From: Stenotrophomonas sp. 364
Lineage (GTDB): Bacteria > Pseudomonadota > Gammaproteobacteria > Xanthomonadales > Xanthomonadaceae
DNA: 64,000 nucleotides
NCBI RefSeq assembly: GCF_009832905.1
Contig: NZ_CP047135.1
Location: 536,001-600,000 of the forward strand
Reading direction: 5' to 3'
Shown here: positions 1 through 17,723 of the stretch, one piece after another
How positions within the stretch are numbered: the first letter of the stretch is position 1
How the letters are laid out: the number at the start of each line of letters is the position of its first letter
Notes under the pieces: model-generated
Databases searched by the model: none
Told to the model about the DNA's origin: nothing
Seen by the model: only the letters and a program-made list of their open reading frames with translations
Made by a program: the position numbers and the translations under genes

Positions 1-196
1 GCTGCTCAAGAAGGCTGCTGGCATCTCCTCGGGCTCCAAGCGCCCGAACACCGAAAAGGTGGGCAAGGTGACCCGTAAGCAGCTGGAAGAAATCGCCAAG
101 ACCAAGGAAGCCGACCTGACGGCCGCCGACCTGGACGCCGCGGTGCGCACGATTGCCGGTTCTGCCCGTTCCATGGGCCTCGTGGTGGAGGGTTAA
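1..196 (+). CDS. rplK: 50S ribosomal protein L11, C-terminal part (cut by window start)
   Basis: Only the last 64 codons are present, read from position 2 to the TAA at 194-196. The sequence holds the rRNA-binding C-terminal domain of L11, including the [12 protein letters not shown] stretch and the ending AARTIAG-like segment followed by MGLVVEG. L11 binds 23S rRNA at the GTPase-associated centre together with L10-L7/L12. It is followed after 4 bases by rplA, the standard rplK-rplA pair. The N-terminal half lies outside the window. Confidence 0.95.
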   Translation, partial: LLKKAAGISSGSKRPNTEKVGKVTRKQLEEIAKTKEADLTAADLDAAVRTIAGSARSMGLVVEG

Positions 197-200
197 GAAG

Positions 201-899
201 ATGGCACAGACCAAGCGTGAGAAGGCCATCAAGGCCGCCGTCGTCCCGGGTAAGGCATATGCCTTCGAGGACGCGATCAAGATCCTGAAGACCGCTACCA
301 AGGCCAAGTTCGTCGAGTCCTTCGACGTTGCTGTGCGCCTGGGCGTGGACGCCAAGAAGTCCGACCAGCAGGTGCGCGGTTCCACCGTGCTGCCGTCCGG
401 TACCGGCAAGAGCGTGCGCGTTGCCGTCTTCGCACCGGCCGGTGCCAAGGCTGACGAAGCCCTGGCCGCTGGCGCCGAAGCCGTTGGCATGGAAGACCTG
501 GCCGAGAAGATGCAGGCCGGCGATCTGAACTACGACGTCGTCATCGCCACCCCGGACGCCATGCGCGTCGTGGGTAAGCTGGGCACCGTGCTCGGCCCGC
601 GCGGCCTGATGCCGAACCCGAAGGTCGGCACCGTGTCGGCCAACCCGGGCGAAGCCGTCAAGAATGCCAAGTCGGGTCAGGTGCGTTACCGCACCGACAA
701 GGCCGGCATCATCCACTGCACCATCGGCAAGGCCGACTTCGCTGAAGAAGCGTTGAAGCTGAACCTGCAGGCGCTGCTGCTGGACCTGATCAAGGCCAAG
801 CCGGCCACCTCGAAGGGCACCTACCTGCAGAAGGTATCGGTCAGCTCGACGATGGGCCCGGGCGTCACCGTCGACACCTCGTCGCTGACCCTGAAGTAA
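201..899 (+). CDS. rplA: 50S ribosomal protein L1
   Basis: The product has 232 residues, the usual L1 length. The ATG at 201 is chosen because it gives the canonical [10 protein letters not shown] start; the open frame runs further upstream only through the end of rplK. The family signature [15 protein letters not shown] lies near residues 128-142. L1 binds helices 76-78 of 23S rRNA, forms the L1 stalk beside the E site, and in many bacteria represses its own L11-L1 mRNA. It sits 4 bases after rplK and is followed by a hairpin and the L10 leader region. Confidence 0.97.
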   Translation: MAQTKREKAIKAAVVPGKAYAFEDAIKILKTATKAKFVESFDVAVRLGVDAKKSDQQVRGSTVLPSGTGKSVRVAVFAPAGAKADEALAAGAEAVGMEDLAEKMQAGDLNYDVVIATPDAMRVVGKLGTVLGPRGLMPNPKVGTVSANPGEAVKNAKSGQVRYRTDKAGIIHCTIGKADFAEEALKLNLQALLLDLIKAKPATSKGTYLQKVSVSSTMGPGVTVDTSSLTLK

Positions 900-908
900 G
901 TGTTTCAA

Positions 909-938
909 GCGGGAGCTGGGCACATGTCCGGCTCCCGC
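909..938 (+). terminator. Hairpin after rplA (terminator or attenuator-like)
   Basis: An 8-bp perfect stem GCGGGAGC/GCTCCCGC, extended by three further pairs including a T-G pair, lies just after the rplA stop. There is no T-run after it, so full intrinsic termination is doubtful. It may tune transcription or processing between the L11-L1 pair and rplJL-rpoBC. Confidence 0.45.
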
Positions 939-999
939 GATATTTGAAGGCAATCGACGTGGGGTCCGCCCTGCAACGATAGCCGTCAAAGACCGCAGG

Positions 1000-1286
1000 C
1001 GCGGTCAGTACATACCGGCGACGGGCAGGGATGCTCGCATTGGCAGGGAGTCGCCGCCGGCGCAGTACCGACCGCTTAATCGATTCCCCCGGGAATCACC
1101 CTGCGTAGATGGTGCCCTTCTGGAGTTTTTCTGGTTTACGCACGTCTGGGTCTCCCAGGTTGGCCATCCAGGTCTAGAACGGCCCACCCTTGGAACATCA
1201 ACCCGATGTTCCCGGCGTCCAGGACGGATGCCGCCCAGGACCGCACACGGCAGGAGCCGTAAGCGGAGTTCAATTGGAGGAGTGCA
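1000..1286 (+). promoter_or_regulatory. rplJ leader (ribosomal protein L10 leader-like)
   Basis: The 387-base gap before rplJ has no convincing gene. The segment CTGCGTAGATGGTGCCC at 1101-1117, followed by CTTCTGGAG, resembles the conserved core of the gammaproteobacterial L10 leader, which binds the L10-(L7/L12)4 complex and represses translation of rplJL. The identification rests on remembered similarity of this core and on its location. It would need an Rfam covariance search for certainty. Confidence 0.6.
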
Positions 1287-1826
1287 ATGGCTCTCAATCT
1301 GTCCCAGAAGCAAGAAGTAGTCGCGGAGCTGGCAGAAGTCGCCGCCAAGGCTCACTCCTTGATCGCAGCCGAATACGCTGGCACCACGGTCTCCCAGATG
1401 ACCGCGATGCGCAAGCAGGCACGCGAAACCGGCGTTTTCTTGAAAGTTGTCAAGAACACGCTGGCGGCACGTGCAGTGGAAGGTACCGAATACGCGTGCG
1501 CCAAAGACGCACTCGTCGGTCCGCTGCTGTACGCGTTCTCGCTCGAGGAGCCCGGCGCAGCCGGTCGCCTGATCAAGGATTTTGCCAAGACCAACGACAA
1601 GCTGCAGGCAAAGGTCGTGGCCATCGGCGGGGAACTGTTCCCGGCTGGCCATGTTGACGTGCTGGCCTCGCTGCCGACCCGTGATCAGGCCCTGGCCATG
1701 CTGGCCCGCGTCCTGACCGAGCCGGTCACGATGTTCGCCCGCGCCATCAAGGCCATCGGCGACAAGCAGGGTGGTGGCGAAGAAGCCGCTGCCGATGCTG
1801 CCGAACCGGCTGCCGAGACCGCCTGA
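1287..1826 (+). CDS. rplJ: 50S ribosomal protein L10
   Basis: The product has 179 residues, slightly longer than the 165 of E. coli because of an acidic, Ala/Glu-rich tail. The start [19 protein letters not shown] is typical and is preceded by a strong GGAGG at 1276-1280. The N-terminal globular domain binds 23S rRNA beside L11, and the C-terminal helix binds L7/L12 dimers to form the stalk that recruits translation factors. The gene is followed 62 bases later by rplL, and the long leader upstream fits L10 autoregulation. Confidence 0.96.
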   Translation: MALNLSQKQEVVAELAEVAAKAHSLIAAEYAGTTVSQMTAMRKQARETGVFLKVVKNTLAARAVEGTEYACAKDALVGPLLYAFSLEEPGAAGRLIKDFAKTNDKLQAKVVAIGGELFPAGHVDVLASLPTRDQALAMLARVLTEPVTMFARAIKAIGDKQGGGEEAAADAAEPAAETA

Positions 1827-1888
1827 GTCGACGTTTCCGTGGTTCCTGACGGAACCTCAACCCAGAAAATTATCCAAAGGTAATCAAA

Positions 1889-2257
1889 ATGTCCCTTACC
1901 AACGAACAGATCGTCGACGCAATCGCCGAGAAGTCCCTGATGGAAGTGATGGAGCTGGTCAAGGCCATCGAAGAGAAGTTCGGCGTCTCCGCCGCTGCTC
2001 CGGTCGCCGCGGCTGCCGCTGCTGGCCCGGCTGCTGCCGTGGAAGAGCAGACCGAATTCGACGTCATCCTGAAGTCGGCCGGCGAGAAGAAGGTCGAAGT
2101 GATTAAGGCTGTCCGCGCCATCACCGGCCTGGGCCTGAAGGAAGCCAAGGACCTGGCTGAAGCCGGCGGCATGATCAAGGAAGGCGCTTCGAAGGACGAC
2201 GCTGCCAAGTTCAAGAAGGACCTGGAAGCTGCTGGCGCGACTGTCGAAGTCAAGTAA
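1889..2257 (+). CDS. rplL: 50S ribosomal protein L7/L12
   Basis: The product has 122 residues with the three usual parts: an N-terminal dimerisation domain (about 1-33), an Ala/Pro-rich flexible hinge (about 34-52), and the C-terminal domain that contacts EF-G and EF-Tu, including the [10 protein letters not shown] segment. AAAGG at 1876-1880 is the likely ribosome binding site. It is the multicopy stalk protein and forms a complex with L10, encoded just upstream. Confidence 0.97.
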   Translation: MSLTNEQIVDAIAEKSLMEVMELVKAIEEKFGVSAAAPVAAAAAAGPAAAVEEQTEFDVILKSAGEKKVEVIKAVRAITGLGLKEAKDLAEAGGMIKEGASKDDAAKFKKDLEAAGATVEVK

Positions 2258-2295
2258 GCAGTTCCTTGCCTCGCCATCGAATCACGGCGATGCAG

Positions 2296-2327
2296 CCAAG
2301 GCTGGGGGCGTAAGCCCCCGGCCTTTG
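2296..2327 (+). terminator. Strong hairpin after rplL, probable attenuator
   Basis: A stem of the form CCAAGG-CTGGGGGC, loop GTAA, GCCCCCGG-CCTTTGG follows rplL. Only a short T-containing tail follows, so partial termination (attenuation) is more likely than a full stop. This matches the well-known drop in transcription between rplL and rpoB in other gammaproteobacteria; its function here is inferred. Confidence 0.5.
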
Positions 2328-2349
2328 GTCGTTGTTGCGACAACCGCTG

Positions 2350-2440
2350 GTAGAGCCGACCGTTGGTCGGCTGATCCTCAGTGGTAGAGCCGACCGTTGG
2401 TCGGCTGATCCTCAGCGGTAAAGCCGACGGTCAGTCGGCT
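2350..2440. repeat. Three tandem GTAG palindromes (SMAG/REP-like)
   Basis: GTAGAGCCGACC-GT-TGGTCGGCT occurs at 2350-2373 and again at 2384-2407, separated by GATCCTCAGTG-like spacer bases. A diverged third copy (GTAAAGCCGACGG..GTCGGCT) lies at 2418-2440. This is the short GTAG-headed hairpin type known in Stenotrophomonas. The array sits in the transcribed rplL-rpoB spacer. Confidence 0.8.
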
Positions 2441-2470
2441 GCCACACCTTTCCGGCCGCAGGCCGGCGAG

Positions 2471-2537
2471 TTGGCAGTTGGAAGTAGCGGGAGAAGGCGT
2501 GCTGGTGCCGGCAATACCAGCGACTTCCAACTGACAA
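2471..2537 (+). other. 15-bp inverted repeat in the rplL-rpoB spacer
   Basis: TTGGCAGTTGGAAGT at 2471-2485 pairs with ACTTCCAACTGACAA at 2523-2537 with one mismatch, enclosing a 37-base loop. The long double-stranded stem upstream of rpoB is the kind of structure RNase III cuts in the E. coli rplL-rpoB spacer, but the processing role here is inferred only. Confidence 0.5.
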
Positions 2538-2597
2538 TTTTCATGTTCCCTTCGGGCCGCGCCTGTACGGCGGCCCGCACAGCCAAGGTGAGACCCC

Positions 2598-6752
<4,155 letters not shown>

Positions 6753-6841
6753 TGGCGCAGGCGCGGCTGCCCCGGCAGCCGCGCCACCCGTTCGTTCGCT
6801 GACAGCCCATCGACAAGATTTCCTCCTTTCGGAGAAACACC

Positions 6842-11083
<4,242 letters not shown>

Positions 11084-11089
11084 TTGACA

Positions 11090-11109
11090 GGTCCGGCCCT
11101 GGCCGGACC
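11090..11109 (+). terminator. Hairpin after rpoC
   Basis: GGTCCGGCC-CT-GGCCGGACC is a perfect 9-bp stem six bases after the rpoC stop. No T-run follows. It probably marks the end of the rplJL-rpoBC transcript, perhaps together with the next palindrome. Confidence 0.5.
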
Positions 11110-11114
11110 GAAGG

Positions 11115-11139
11115 GTAGGGCCCGGCCATTGGCCGGGCC
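11115..11139. repeat. GTAG palindrome (SMAG/REP-like)
   Basis: GTAG followed by GGCCCGGCC-ATT-GGCCGGGCC. It shows the same head-plus-hairpin layout as the other copies, with different arm sequence. It directly follows the rpoC hairpin. Confidence 0.65.
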
Positions 11140-11298
11140 AGACCGCTCGGACGCCGCCGGCCACTGGTCGGATGGCTGCCGATGAGGTAGGATGCCGGCC
11201 CGGTCTGTCAAAGGACCGGGTTGACAACCTGAACGGGGGGCATGGAGAAGGCTCCCCTGTAACGGCCCGGGATCAGGGCTGGCTTGGCGCGTGCGCAT

Positions 11299-11328
11299 TT
11301 GACTGCGTTTTCGCCAGGTTGCTACAAT
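11299..11328 (+). promoter_or_regulatory. Probable promoter of the str operon (rpsL-rpsG-fusA-tuf)
   Basis: TTGACT at 11299-11304 and TACAAT at 11323-11328 are close to sigma-70 consensus with an 18-base spacer. The transcript would carry a roughly 85-base leader with a small hairpin AGCAGGC/GCCTGCT at 11339-11361 before rpsL. Nothing else gene-like is present in the 337-base rpoC-rpsL gap. Confidence 0.7.
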
Positions 11329-11420
11329 CGTCTGTCTCAGCAGGCCGGTTTCTTGCCTGCTCGCACATATCCGCATTCATGGCCGGTTTTTTCACTGGCC
11401 TCTCTCAGAAGAACATACTG

Positions 11421-11795
11421 ATGGCGACGATCAATCAGCTTGTCCGCAAGCCGCGGCAGGCAACCACTTATAAGAGTGCCTCCCCGGCCCTCGATAAGTG
11501 CCCCCAGCGCCGTGGCGTCTGCACGCGCGTGTACACCACCACTCCGAAGAAGCCGAACTCGGCGCTTCGCAAGGTTGCCAAGGTTCGCCTGACCAACCAG
11601 GAAGAAGTGATTAGCTACATCGGCGGCGAAGGCCACAACCTGCAGGAGCACTCCGTGGTCCTGATCCGTGGCGGTCGCGTCAAGGATCTGCCGGGTGTGC
11701 GTTACCACACCGTGCGTGGCTCGCTGGACGCCTCCGGCGTTGCCAAGCGTCGCCAGGGCCGTTCCAAGTACGGCGCCAAGCGTCCGAAGAGCTAA
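11421..11795 (+). CDS. rpsL: 30S ribosomal protein S12
   Basis: The product has 124 residues from the ATG at 11421; the open frame extends upstream but [12 protein letters not shown] is the family start. S12 controls decoding accuracy at the A site. Lys43 in TTPKKPNS and the later lysine in GRVKDLPGV are the wild-type streptomycin-sensitive residues. It is the first gene of the str operon and rpsG follows after 12 bases. A ribosome binding site is weak (AGAAG). Confidence 0.97.
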   Translation: MATINQLVRKPRQATTYKSASPALDKCPQRRGVCTRVYTTTPKKPNSALRKVAKVRLTNQEEVISYIGGEGHNLQEHSVVLIRGGRVKDLPGVRYHTVRGSLDASGVAKRRQGRSKYGAKRPKS

Positions 11796-11807
11796 GGGAA
11801 AGTACAC

Positions 11808-12275
11808 ATGTCTCGTAAAGGTAATACGCCGCAGCGCTCTGTCCTGCCGGATCCGAAGCACGGAAGTGAAACCATCGCACGCTTCATCAATATGGTGATG
11901 CTGAGCGGCAAGAAGTCGGTCGCTGAAAAGATCGTCTACGGTGCCATGGACGTGATCGGCGAAAAGAACCCGAACTCCGTCGAGCTGGTGCAGAAGGCTC
12001 TGGACAACGTGGCTCCGTCGGTCGAAGTCAAGTCCCGCCGCGTCGGTGGTGCCACCTACCAGGTGCCCGTCGAAGTGCGTTCGTCGCGCAAGATGGCCCT
12101 GGCCATGCGTTGGCTGATCGACTCGGCGCGTAAGCGTGGTGAAAACACCATGCCGAAGAAGCTGGCTGCCGAACTGCTGGACGCCTCGGAGAACCGTGGC
12201 GGCGCCATCAAGAAGCGCGAAGAAACCCACCGCATGGCCGAAGCCAACAAGGCATTCGCCCACTACCGCTGGTGA
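11808..12275 (+). CDS. rpsG: 30S ribosomal protein S7
   Basis: The product has 155 residues, the usual size, starting [18 protein letters not shown]7 is the primary assembly protein of the 30S head and binds the 3' major domain of 16S rRNA near the E site. In E. coli it represses the str operon by binding the rpsL-rpsG spacer; here that spacer is only 12 bases, so the same mechanism is less obvious. A 138-base spacer with small hairpins separates it from fusA. Confidence 0.96.
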   Translation: MSRKGNTPQRSVLPDPKHGSETIARFINMVMLSGKKSVAEKIVYGAMDVIGEKNPNSVELVQKALDNVAPSVEVKSRRVGGATYQVPVEVRSSRKMALAMRWLIDSARKRGENTMPKKLAAELLDASENRGGAIKKREETHRMAEANKAFAHYRW

Positions 12276-12413
12276 GTTTGACGGCCTTGCAAAACAGGCA
12301 GAGCGGTACTACGTATTAGTGCCGCTTCGCGGCACCTGGGGTGCCGCGCCAATCCGAAGGCCGCCGAAAGGCGGCGTTCGGCCATCCGAATTCCAAGAAA
12401 TTGAGAGGCTCCC

Positions 12414-14555
12414 GTGGCCCGCACCACTCCCATCGAGCGTTACCGTAACTTCGGCATCATGGCTCACATCGATGCCGGCAAGACCACCACGTCCGAGCGC
12501 ATCCTGTTCTACACCGGCAAGAGCCACAAGATCGGTGAAGTGCACGACGGCGCTGCCACCATGGACTGGATGGAGCAGGAGCAGGAGCGTGGCATCACGA
12601 TCCAGTCCGCTGCGACCACCGCGTTCTGGAAGGGCATGGACAAGTCCCTGCCGGAGCATCGCTTCAACATCATCGACACCCCCGGACACGTCGACTTCAC
12701 CATCGAAGTAGAGCGCTCGCTGCGCGTGCTCGACGGTGCTGTGTTCGTGCTGTGCGCCGTCGGTGGCGTGCAGCCGCAGTCCGAAACCGTGTGGCGCCAG
12801 GCCAACCGGTACAAGGTGCCGCGCATTGCCTTCGTCAATAAGATGGACCGCACCGGTGCCAACTTCACCAAGGTCGTTGGCCAGCTGAAGGCCAAGCTGG
12901 GCGCCGTCGCCGTGCCGATGCAGCTGCCGATCGGCGCTGAAGAAGGCTTCAAGGGCGTGGTCGACCTGATCAAGATGAAGGCCATCCACTGGGATGAAGC
13001 CTCGCAGGGCATGAAGTTCGAGTACCTGGAGATCCCGGCCGACATGCAGGCGGAGGCCGACGAGGCCCGCACCTACATGATCGAAGCCGCGGCTGAAGCC
13101 AGCGAAGAGCTGATGGAAAAGTACCTGGGCGGCGAAGAGCTGACCGAGGCCGAAATCGTCGAGGCCCTGCGCGTGCGCACCCTGGCCACCGACATCGTGC
13201 CGATGTACTGCGGTTCTGCGTTCAAGAACAAGGGCGTGCAGGCCATGCTGGACGGCGTGGTGCAGCTGCTGCCGTCGCCGATCGACGTGCCGGACGTGAC
13301 CGGTACCGACGTCGACGATGAAACCGTTGCGCTGAGCCGCAAGTCCGACGACAAGGCCCCGTTCTCGGCCCTGGCGTTCAAGATCATCACCGACCCGTTC
13401 GTGGGCGCGCTGACCTTCTTCCGTGTCTATTCGGGCACGCTGAACGCTGGCGACCAGCTGCTGAACTCGGTGAAGGGCAAGAAGGAGCGCATCGGCCGCA
13501 TCCTGCAGATGCACTCCAACGATCGTGAAGAAATCAAGGAAGTGCTGGCCGGTGACATCGCCGCGGCCGTGGGCCTGAAGGACACGACCACCGGTGACAC
13601 CCTGTGCTCGCAGGACCACCCGATCATCCTGGAGCGCATGGTGTTCCCGGAGCCGGTCATCTCGATGGCCGTCGAACCGAAGACCAAGTCCGACCAGGAA
13701 AAGATGGGTCTGGCGCTGGGCCGTCTGGCTCAGGAAGATCCGTCGTTCCGCGTCAAGACCGACGAAGAATCCGGCCAGACCATCATCTCCGGCATGGGCG
13801 AGCTGCACCTGGACATCATCGTTGACCGCATGAAGCGCGAGTTCAACGTTGAAGCCAACGTCGGCAAGCCGCAGGTTGCGTACCGCGAAACCATCCAGCT
13901 GGCCGATGTCAAGTCGGACTACAAGCACGCCAAGCAGTCCGGTGGTAAGGGTCAGTACGGTCACGTCGTGATCGAGCTGTCGCCGATCACCGCTGAAGAC
14001 CGTGCCGATCCGAAGATCGGGCCGCTGATCAAGGACGACTTCCTGTTCATCAACGACATCACCGGTGGCGTGATTCCGAAGGAATTCATCCCGTCGATCG
14101 AAAAGGGCCTGCGCGAAACCATCACCAGCGGTCCGCTGGCGGGCTTCCCGGTCGTGGACGTCAAGGTGAAGCTGGTGTTCGGCTCGTACCATGACGTCGA
14201 CTCCTCGGAAATGGCGTTCAAGCTCGCGTCCTCGATGGCCTTCAAGCAGGGCTTCCAGAAGGCCAAGCCGGTCCTGCTGGAGCCGATCATGAAGGTCGAG
14301 ATCGTGACCCCGAGCGACTATCAGGGTGACGTGATGGGCGACGTGAGCCGTCGTCGCGGCATGCTGCAGGGTTCGAGCGTGACCGGTGACGGTTCGGCCG
14401 AGATCATCAACGCGATGATCCCGCTGGGTGAAATGTTTGGTTACGCCACCTCGCTGCGTTCGCAGACCCAGGGTCGCGCGACGTTCACGATGGAATTCGA
14501 CCATTACGAGCCGGCTCCGTCGAACATCGCTGAAACCGTGATCAAGAAGTCCTGA
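12414..14555 (+). CDS. fusA: Elongation factor G
   Basis: The product has 713 residues. The GTG at 12414 is taken as start because it gives [18 protein letters not shown] and is preceded by GAGAGG. GTPase motifs are [10 protein letters not shown] near residue 17, DTPGHVDF near 88, and NKMDR near 142. Domains II to V follow, ending in the translocase C-terminus. EF-G moves tRNAs and mRNA after peptide transfer and splits ribosomes with RRF. It is the third gene of the str operon and its stop codon lies inside a hairpin. Confidence 0.97.
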   Translation: MARTTPIERYRNFGIMAHIDAGKTTTSERILFYTGKSHKIGEVHDGAATMDWMEQEQERGITIQSAATTAFWKGMDKSLPEHRFNIIDTPGHVDFTIEVERSLRVLDGAVFVLCAVGGVQPQSETVWRQANRYKVPRIAFVNKMDRTGANFTKVVGQLKAKLGAVAVPMQLPIGAEEGFKGVVDLIKMKAIHWDEASQGMKFEYLEIPADMQAEADEARTYMIEAAAEASEELMEKYLGGEELTEAEIVEALRVRTLATDIVPMYCGSAFKNKGVQAMLDGVVQLLPSPIDVPDVTGTDVDDETVALSRKSDDKAPFSALAFKIITDPFVGALTFFRVYSGTLNAGDQLLNSVKGKKERIGRILQMHSNDREEIKEVLAGDIAAAVGLKDTTTGDTLCSQDHPIILERMVFPEPVISMAVEPKTKSDQEKMGLALGRLAQEDPSFRVKTDEESGQTIISGMGELHLDIIVDRMKREFNVEANVGKPQVAYRETIQLADVKSDYKHAKQSGGKGQYGHVVIELSPITAEDRADPKIGPLIKDDFLFINDITGGVIPKEFIPSIEKGLRETITSGPLAGFPVVDVKVKLVFGSYHDVDSSEMAFKLASSMAFKQGFQKAKPVLLEPIMKVEIVTPSDYQGDVMGDVSRRRGMLQGSSVTGDGSAEIINAMIPLGEMFGYATSLRSQTQGRATFTMEFDHYEPAPSNIAETVIKKS

Positions 14556-14587
14556 GCGTAAGCTCAGGTCTCAATCTCTTTCTTTCT
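14552..14587 (+). terminator. Hairpin over the fusA stop with T-rich tail (attenuator-like)
   Basis: CCTGAGC-GTAA-GCTCAGG is a perfect 7-bp stem that contains the fusA TGA at 14553-14555. A pyrimidine-rich tail (TCTCAATCTCTTTCTTT) follows. This could partly terminate transcription before tuf or stabilise the 3' end of the fusA message. Confidence 0.45.
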
Positions 14588-14607
14588 GACATTCAAGGGT
14601 TACAACA

Positions 14608-15798
14608 ATGGCAAAGGGTAAGTTCGAGCGCACCAAGCCGCACGTCAACGTCGGCACCATCGGTCACGTCGATCACGGCAAGACCACGCTGACCGCTGCA
14701 CTGACCAAGATCGGTGCCGAGCGCTTCGGTGGCGAGTTCAAGGATTACTCCGCGATCGACGCCGCGCCGGAAGAAAAGGCACGTGGCATCACGATCTCGA
14801 CCGCGCACGTCGAGTACGAATCCACCGAGCGTCATTACGCCCACGTGGACTGCCCGGGCCATGCTGACTACGTCAAGAACATGATCACCGGTGCCGCCCA
14901 GATGGACGGCGCGATTCTGGTCTGCTCCGCTGCTGACGGCCCGATGCCGCAGACCCGCGAGCACATCCTGCTGTCGCGCCAGGTCGGCGTGCCGTACATC
15001 GTCGTGTTCCTGAACAAGGCCGACATGGTGGACGATGCCGAGCTGCTGGAACTGGTCGAAATGGAAGTCCGCGAGCTGCTGAGCAAGTACGACTTCCCGG
15101 GCGACGACACCCCGATCATCGCGGGTTCGGCCCGTCTGGCGCTGGAAGGCGACCAGAGCGATATCGGCGTGCCGGCCGTGATCAAGCTGGTCGAAGCTCT
15201 CGACAGCTGGATCCCGACCCCGGAGCGTGACATCGACAAGCCGTTCCTGATGCCGGTGGAAGACGTGTTCTCGATCTCGGGCCGCGGCACCGTGGTGACC
15301 GGTCGTATCGAGCGCGGCGTGATCAAGGTCGGCGAAGAAATCGAAATCGTCGGTATCCGTCCGGTCCAGAAGACCACCGTCACCGGCGTGGAAATGTTCC
15401 GCAAGCTGCTCGACCAGGGTCAGGCAGGCGACAACGCCGGTCTGCTGCTGCGCGGCACCAAGCGTGACGACGTCGAGCGTGGCCAGGTGCTGGCCAAGCC
15501 GGGTTCGATCAAGCCGCACACCCAGTTCGACGCCGAAGTGTACGTGCTGTCGAAGGACGAGGGCGGCCGTCACACCCCGTTCTTCAAGGGCTACCGTCCG
15601 CAGTTCTACTTCCGTACCACCGACATCACCGGCGCTTGCGAACTGCCGGAAGGTGTGGAAATGGTGATGCCGGGCGACAACGTGAAGATGGTTGTCACCC
15701 TGATCAACCCGGTCGCCATGGACGAAGGTCTGCGCTTCGCGATTCGCGAAGGCGGCCGTACCGTCGGTGCCGGCGTGGTCTCCAAGATCCTGGCGTAA
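14608..15798 (+). CDS. tuf: Elongation factor Tu
   Basis: The product has 396 residues. GTPase motifs are GHVDHGKTT near residue 19, DCPGHADY near 81 and NKADM near 136. EF-Tu carries aminoacyl-tRNA to the ribosome. Many xanthomonads have a second tuf copy upstream of rplK near secE-nusG; that region is outside this window. It ends the str operon and is followed by a long stem at 15813-15846. Confidence 0.97.
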   Translation: MAKGKFERTKPHVNVGTIGHVDHGKTTLTAALTKIGAERFGGEFKDYSAIDAAPEEKARGITISTAHVEYESTERHYAHVDCPGHADYVKNMITGAAQMDGAILVCSAADGPMPQTREHILLSRQVGVPYIVVFLNKADMVDDAELLELVEMEVRELLSKYDFPGDDTPIIAGSARLALEGDQSDIGVPAVIKLVEALDSWIPTPERDIDKPFLMPVEDVFSISGRGTVVTGRIERGVIKVGEEIEIVGIRPVQKTTVTGVEMFRKLLDQGQAGDNAGLLLRGTKRDDVERGQVLAKPGSIKPHTQFDAEVYVLSKDEGGRHTPFFKGYRPQFYFRTTDITGACELPEGVEMVMPGDNVKMVVTLINPVAMDEGLRFAIREGGRTVGAGVVSKILA

Positions 15799-15812
15799 TC
15801 TGCTAGAATCTT

Positions 15813-15846
15813 CGCCCCGATGTTGCCTGGGTAGGGCATCGGGGCG
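15813..15846 (+). terminator. Hairpin after tuf, probable str operon terminator
   Basis: CGCCCCGATG and CATCGGGGCG form a perfect 10-bp stem around a 14-base loop, 15 bases after the tuf stop. It lacks a T-run, so it may act with Rho or as a stabilising 3' structure. Confidence 0.5.
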
Positions 15847-15921
15847 GAACTAAATGGGAAAAGAGGCGCAGGACGCACCTCGTGTTCCCCGGACCAGGAA
15901 GGGTCGCGCCATTCAGGCAGT

Positions 15922-15967
15922 GTCAACAGGTCCCCTGTTGACCGCCGCGTTGTATGCGCGCTATACT
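15922..15967 (+). promoter_or_regulatory. Probable S10 operon promoter with palindrome over the -35
   Basis: TTGACC at 15938-15943 and TATACT at 15962-15967 are spaced by 18 bases. The -35 lies in the right arm of an inverted repeat GTCAACAG-GTCCC-CTGTTGAC at 15922-15942. The palindrome could be an operator or simply the end of the tuf region. The long leader that follows fits regulation of the S10 operon by L4 in relatives. Confidence 0.6.
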
Positions 15968-16031
15968 TTTTGTCTGGGCAGATCGGGAGACCGGTCTGCC
16001 TCGATTTTTGAGGTCTACGGAAAGATCTTGT

Positions 16032-16112
16032 CGCCGCACGGGAATGTGCGGCGTCTGCATTCAGGATATTCATGGGACAAGGCAACCCAGAGGCCTTGTC
16101 CGTCGCTCTTTT
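16032..16112 (+). promoter_or_regulatory. S10 leader with two hairpins and an attenuator-like U-tract
   Basis: A first hairpin is CGCCGCAC..GTGCGGCG at about 16032-16053. A second is GGACAAGGC at 16075-16083 with GCCTTGTCC at 16093-16101, followed by CTCTTTT. The second hairpin plus U-tract is placed as the L4-responsive attenuator is in the E. coli S10 leader, about 20 bases before rpsJ. Sequence identity to that leader was not tested. Confidence 0.55.
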
Positions 16113-16131
16113 AACGAAGGAACCCACCGTC

Positions 16132-16443
16132 ATGGCGGACCAAAAGATCCGGATTCGGCTGAAGGCGTTCGATCATCGTTTGATCGACCGTTCGGCCAGC
16201 GAGATCGTAGAAACGGCAAAGCGGACCGGCGCGCAAGTGCGTGGCCCGATCCCCCTGCCGACCAAGATCGAGCGTTACACCATTCTCGTTTCCCCGCACG
16301 TCGACAAGGACGCGCGTGACCAGTACGAGACCCGCACGCACAAGCGCGTGCTCGATATCGTTGACCCGAACGACAAGACCGTGGACGCGCTGATGAAGCT
16401 CGAACTGGCTGCCGGCGTCGACGTTCAGATCAAGCTGACCTGA
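16132..16443 (+). CDS. rpsJ: 30S ribosomal protein S10
   Basis: The product has 103 residues, starting [19 protein letters not shown], the standard length. S10 belongs to the 30S head and, as NusE, pairs with NusB in antitermination and with NusG in transcription-translation coupling. GAAGGAA upstream is the ribosome binding site. It opens the S10 operon, with rplC 11 bases downstream. Confidence 0.97.
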   Translation: MADQKIRIRLKAFDHRLIDRSASEIVETAKRTGAQVRGPIPLPTKIERYTILVSPHVDKDARDQYETRTHKRVLDIVDPNDKTVDALMKLELAAGVDVQIKLT

Positions 16444-16454
16444 GGACTACGACC

Positions 16455-17105
16455 ATGACGAAGAAATATTCGTTGGGCTTCGTGGGCCGCAAGGCTGGCA
16501 TGAGCCGCGTGTTCACCGAAGATGGCCAGGCCATCCCGGTAACCCTGATTGAAGCTACCCCCAACCGCATCGCGCAGATCAAGACCGTCGAATCCGACGG
16601 CTACAGCGCCGTGCAGGTGACCGTCGGCGCGCGTCGCGCTGCCCTGGTCAACAAGCCGGAAGCCGGTCACTTCGCCAAGGCGAAGGTCGACGCGGGCCGT
16701 GGCCTGTGGGAATTCCGCGTTGAAGACGCCCAGCTCGGCGATTTCGCCGTCGGTGGCGAAGTCAAGGCGGACATCTTTGAAGTCGGCCAGATCGTCGACG
16801 TCCAGGGTGTCACCAAGGGTAAGGGCTTCCAGGGCACCATCAAGCGCTACAACTTCCGTATGGGTGACGCTACCCACGGCAACTCGCTGTCGCATCGCGC
16901 GCCGGGTTCGCTGGGTCAGCGCCAGACGCCAGGTCGCGTGTTCCCGGGCAAGAAGATGTCCGGTCACATGGGCTCGGTGCAGCAGAGCACCCAGAACCTG
17001 GAAGTTGTCAAGGTCGACGTCGAGCGCGGTCTGATCGCGGTTCGCGGCGCCGTTCCTGGCGCGGCGGGTGGCGACGTGATCGTCCGTCCGGCGAGCAAGG
17101 CATAA
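16455..17105 (+). CDS. rplC: 50S ribosomal protein L3
   Basis: The product has 216 residues. The [20 protein letters not shown] segment near residues 150-172 is the extended loop that reaches the peptidyl transferase centre and contains the glutamine that PrmB methylates in relatives. GAGGA overlapping the rpsJ stop serves as ribosome binding site. L3 is an early assembly protein of the 50S subunit. Confidence 0.97.
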   Translation: MTKKYSLGFVGRKAGMSRVFTEDGQAIPVTLIEATPNRIAQIKTVESDGYSAVQVTVGARRAALVNKPEAGHFAKAKVDAGRGLWEFRVEDAQLGDFAVGGEVKADIFEVGQIVDVQGVTKGKGFQGTIKRYNFRMGDATHGNSLSHRAPGSLGQRQTPGRVFPGKKMSGHMGSVQQSTQNLEVVKVDVERGLIAVRGAVPGAAGGDVIVRPASKA

Positions 17106-17117
17106 GGAGAGATGACG

Positions 17118-17723
17118 ATGGAACTCGTTATCACGGGTAGCAATAACAAGGTCTCGGTCTCCGACGCCGTGTTCGGTCGCGATTTCAGCGAAGATCTGGT
17201 TCACCAGGTCGTTGTCGCCTATCGCAACGCCGGCCGCGCCGGCACCAAGGCACAGAAGACTCGCTCTGAAGTGGCTGGTACCACCAAGAAGTCGAAGAAG
17301 CAGAAGGGCGGCGGCGCGCGTCATGGCGCACTGACGGCTCCGATCTTCGTCGGCGGCGGTGTCACCTTCGCGGCCAAGCCGCGCAGCTTCGAGCAGAAGG
17401 TCAACCGCAAGCAGTACCGTGCAGCCATGTGCGCGATCCTGTCCGAGCTGAACCGTCAGGGCCGTCTGACCATCGTGGAGTCCTTCGATGTCGAAGCGAC
17501 CAACACGAAGGCTCTGATCGCCAAGCTGGCCGGCCTGGAAGTGGGCAAGCGTCCGCTGATCGTCACCGAAGATGCTTCCGAGCACCTGTACCTGTCGGCG
17601 CGCAACATTCCCTACGTGGAAGTGCGTGACGTGCAGGGCCTGGACCCGGTGTCGCTGGTCGGTGCCGACACGGTCGTCATCACCGCTGACGCGGTCAAGA
17701 AGGTCGAGGAGTGGCTGGCATGA
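17118..17723 (+). CDS. rplD: 50S ribosomal protein L4
   Basis: The product has 201 residues. Two in-frame ATGs exist at 17112 and 17118; the second is preferred because AAGGAG at 17104-17109 is then correctly spaced and [14 protein letters not shown] matches the family start. The [11 protein letters not shown] loop near residues 60-72 lines the exit tunnel. In relatives L4 also represses the S10 operon. Its end overlaps rplW by the sequence ATGA. Confidence 0.96.
   Translation: MELVITGSNNKVSVSDAVFGRDFSEDLVHQVVVAYRNAGRAGTKAQKTRSEVAGTTKKSKKQKGGGARHGALTAPIFVGGGVTFAAKPRSFEQKVNRKQYRAAMCAILSELNRQGRLTIVESFDVEATNTKALIAKLAGLEVGKRPLIVTEDASEHLYLSARNIPYVEVRDVQGLDPVSLVGADTVVITADAVKKVEEWLA

Noticed and set aside
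12309..14504. A 731-codon open frame antisense to fusA
   Set aside because: Shadow of fusA; composition is typical of antisense frames in GC-rich genes.
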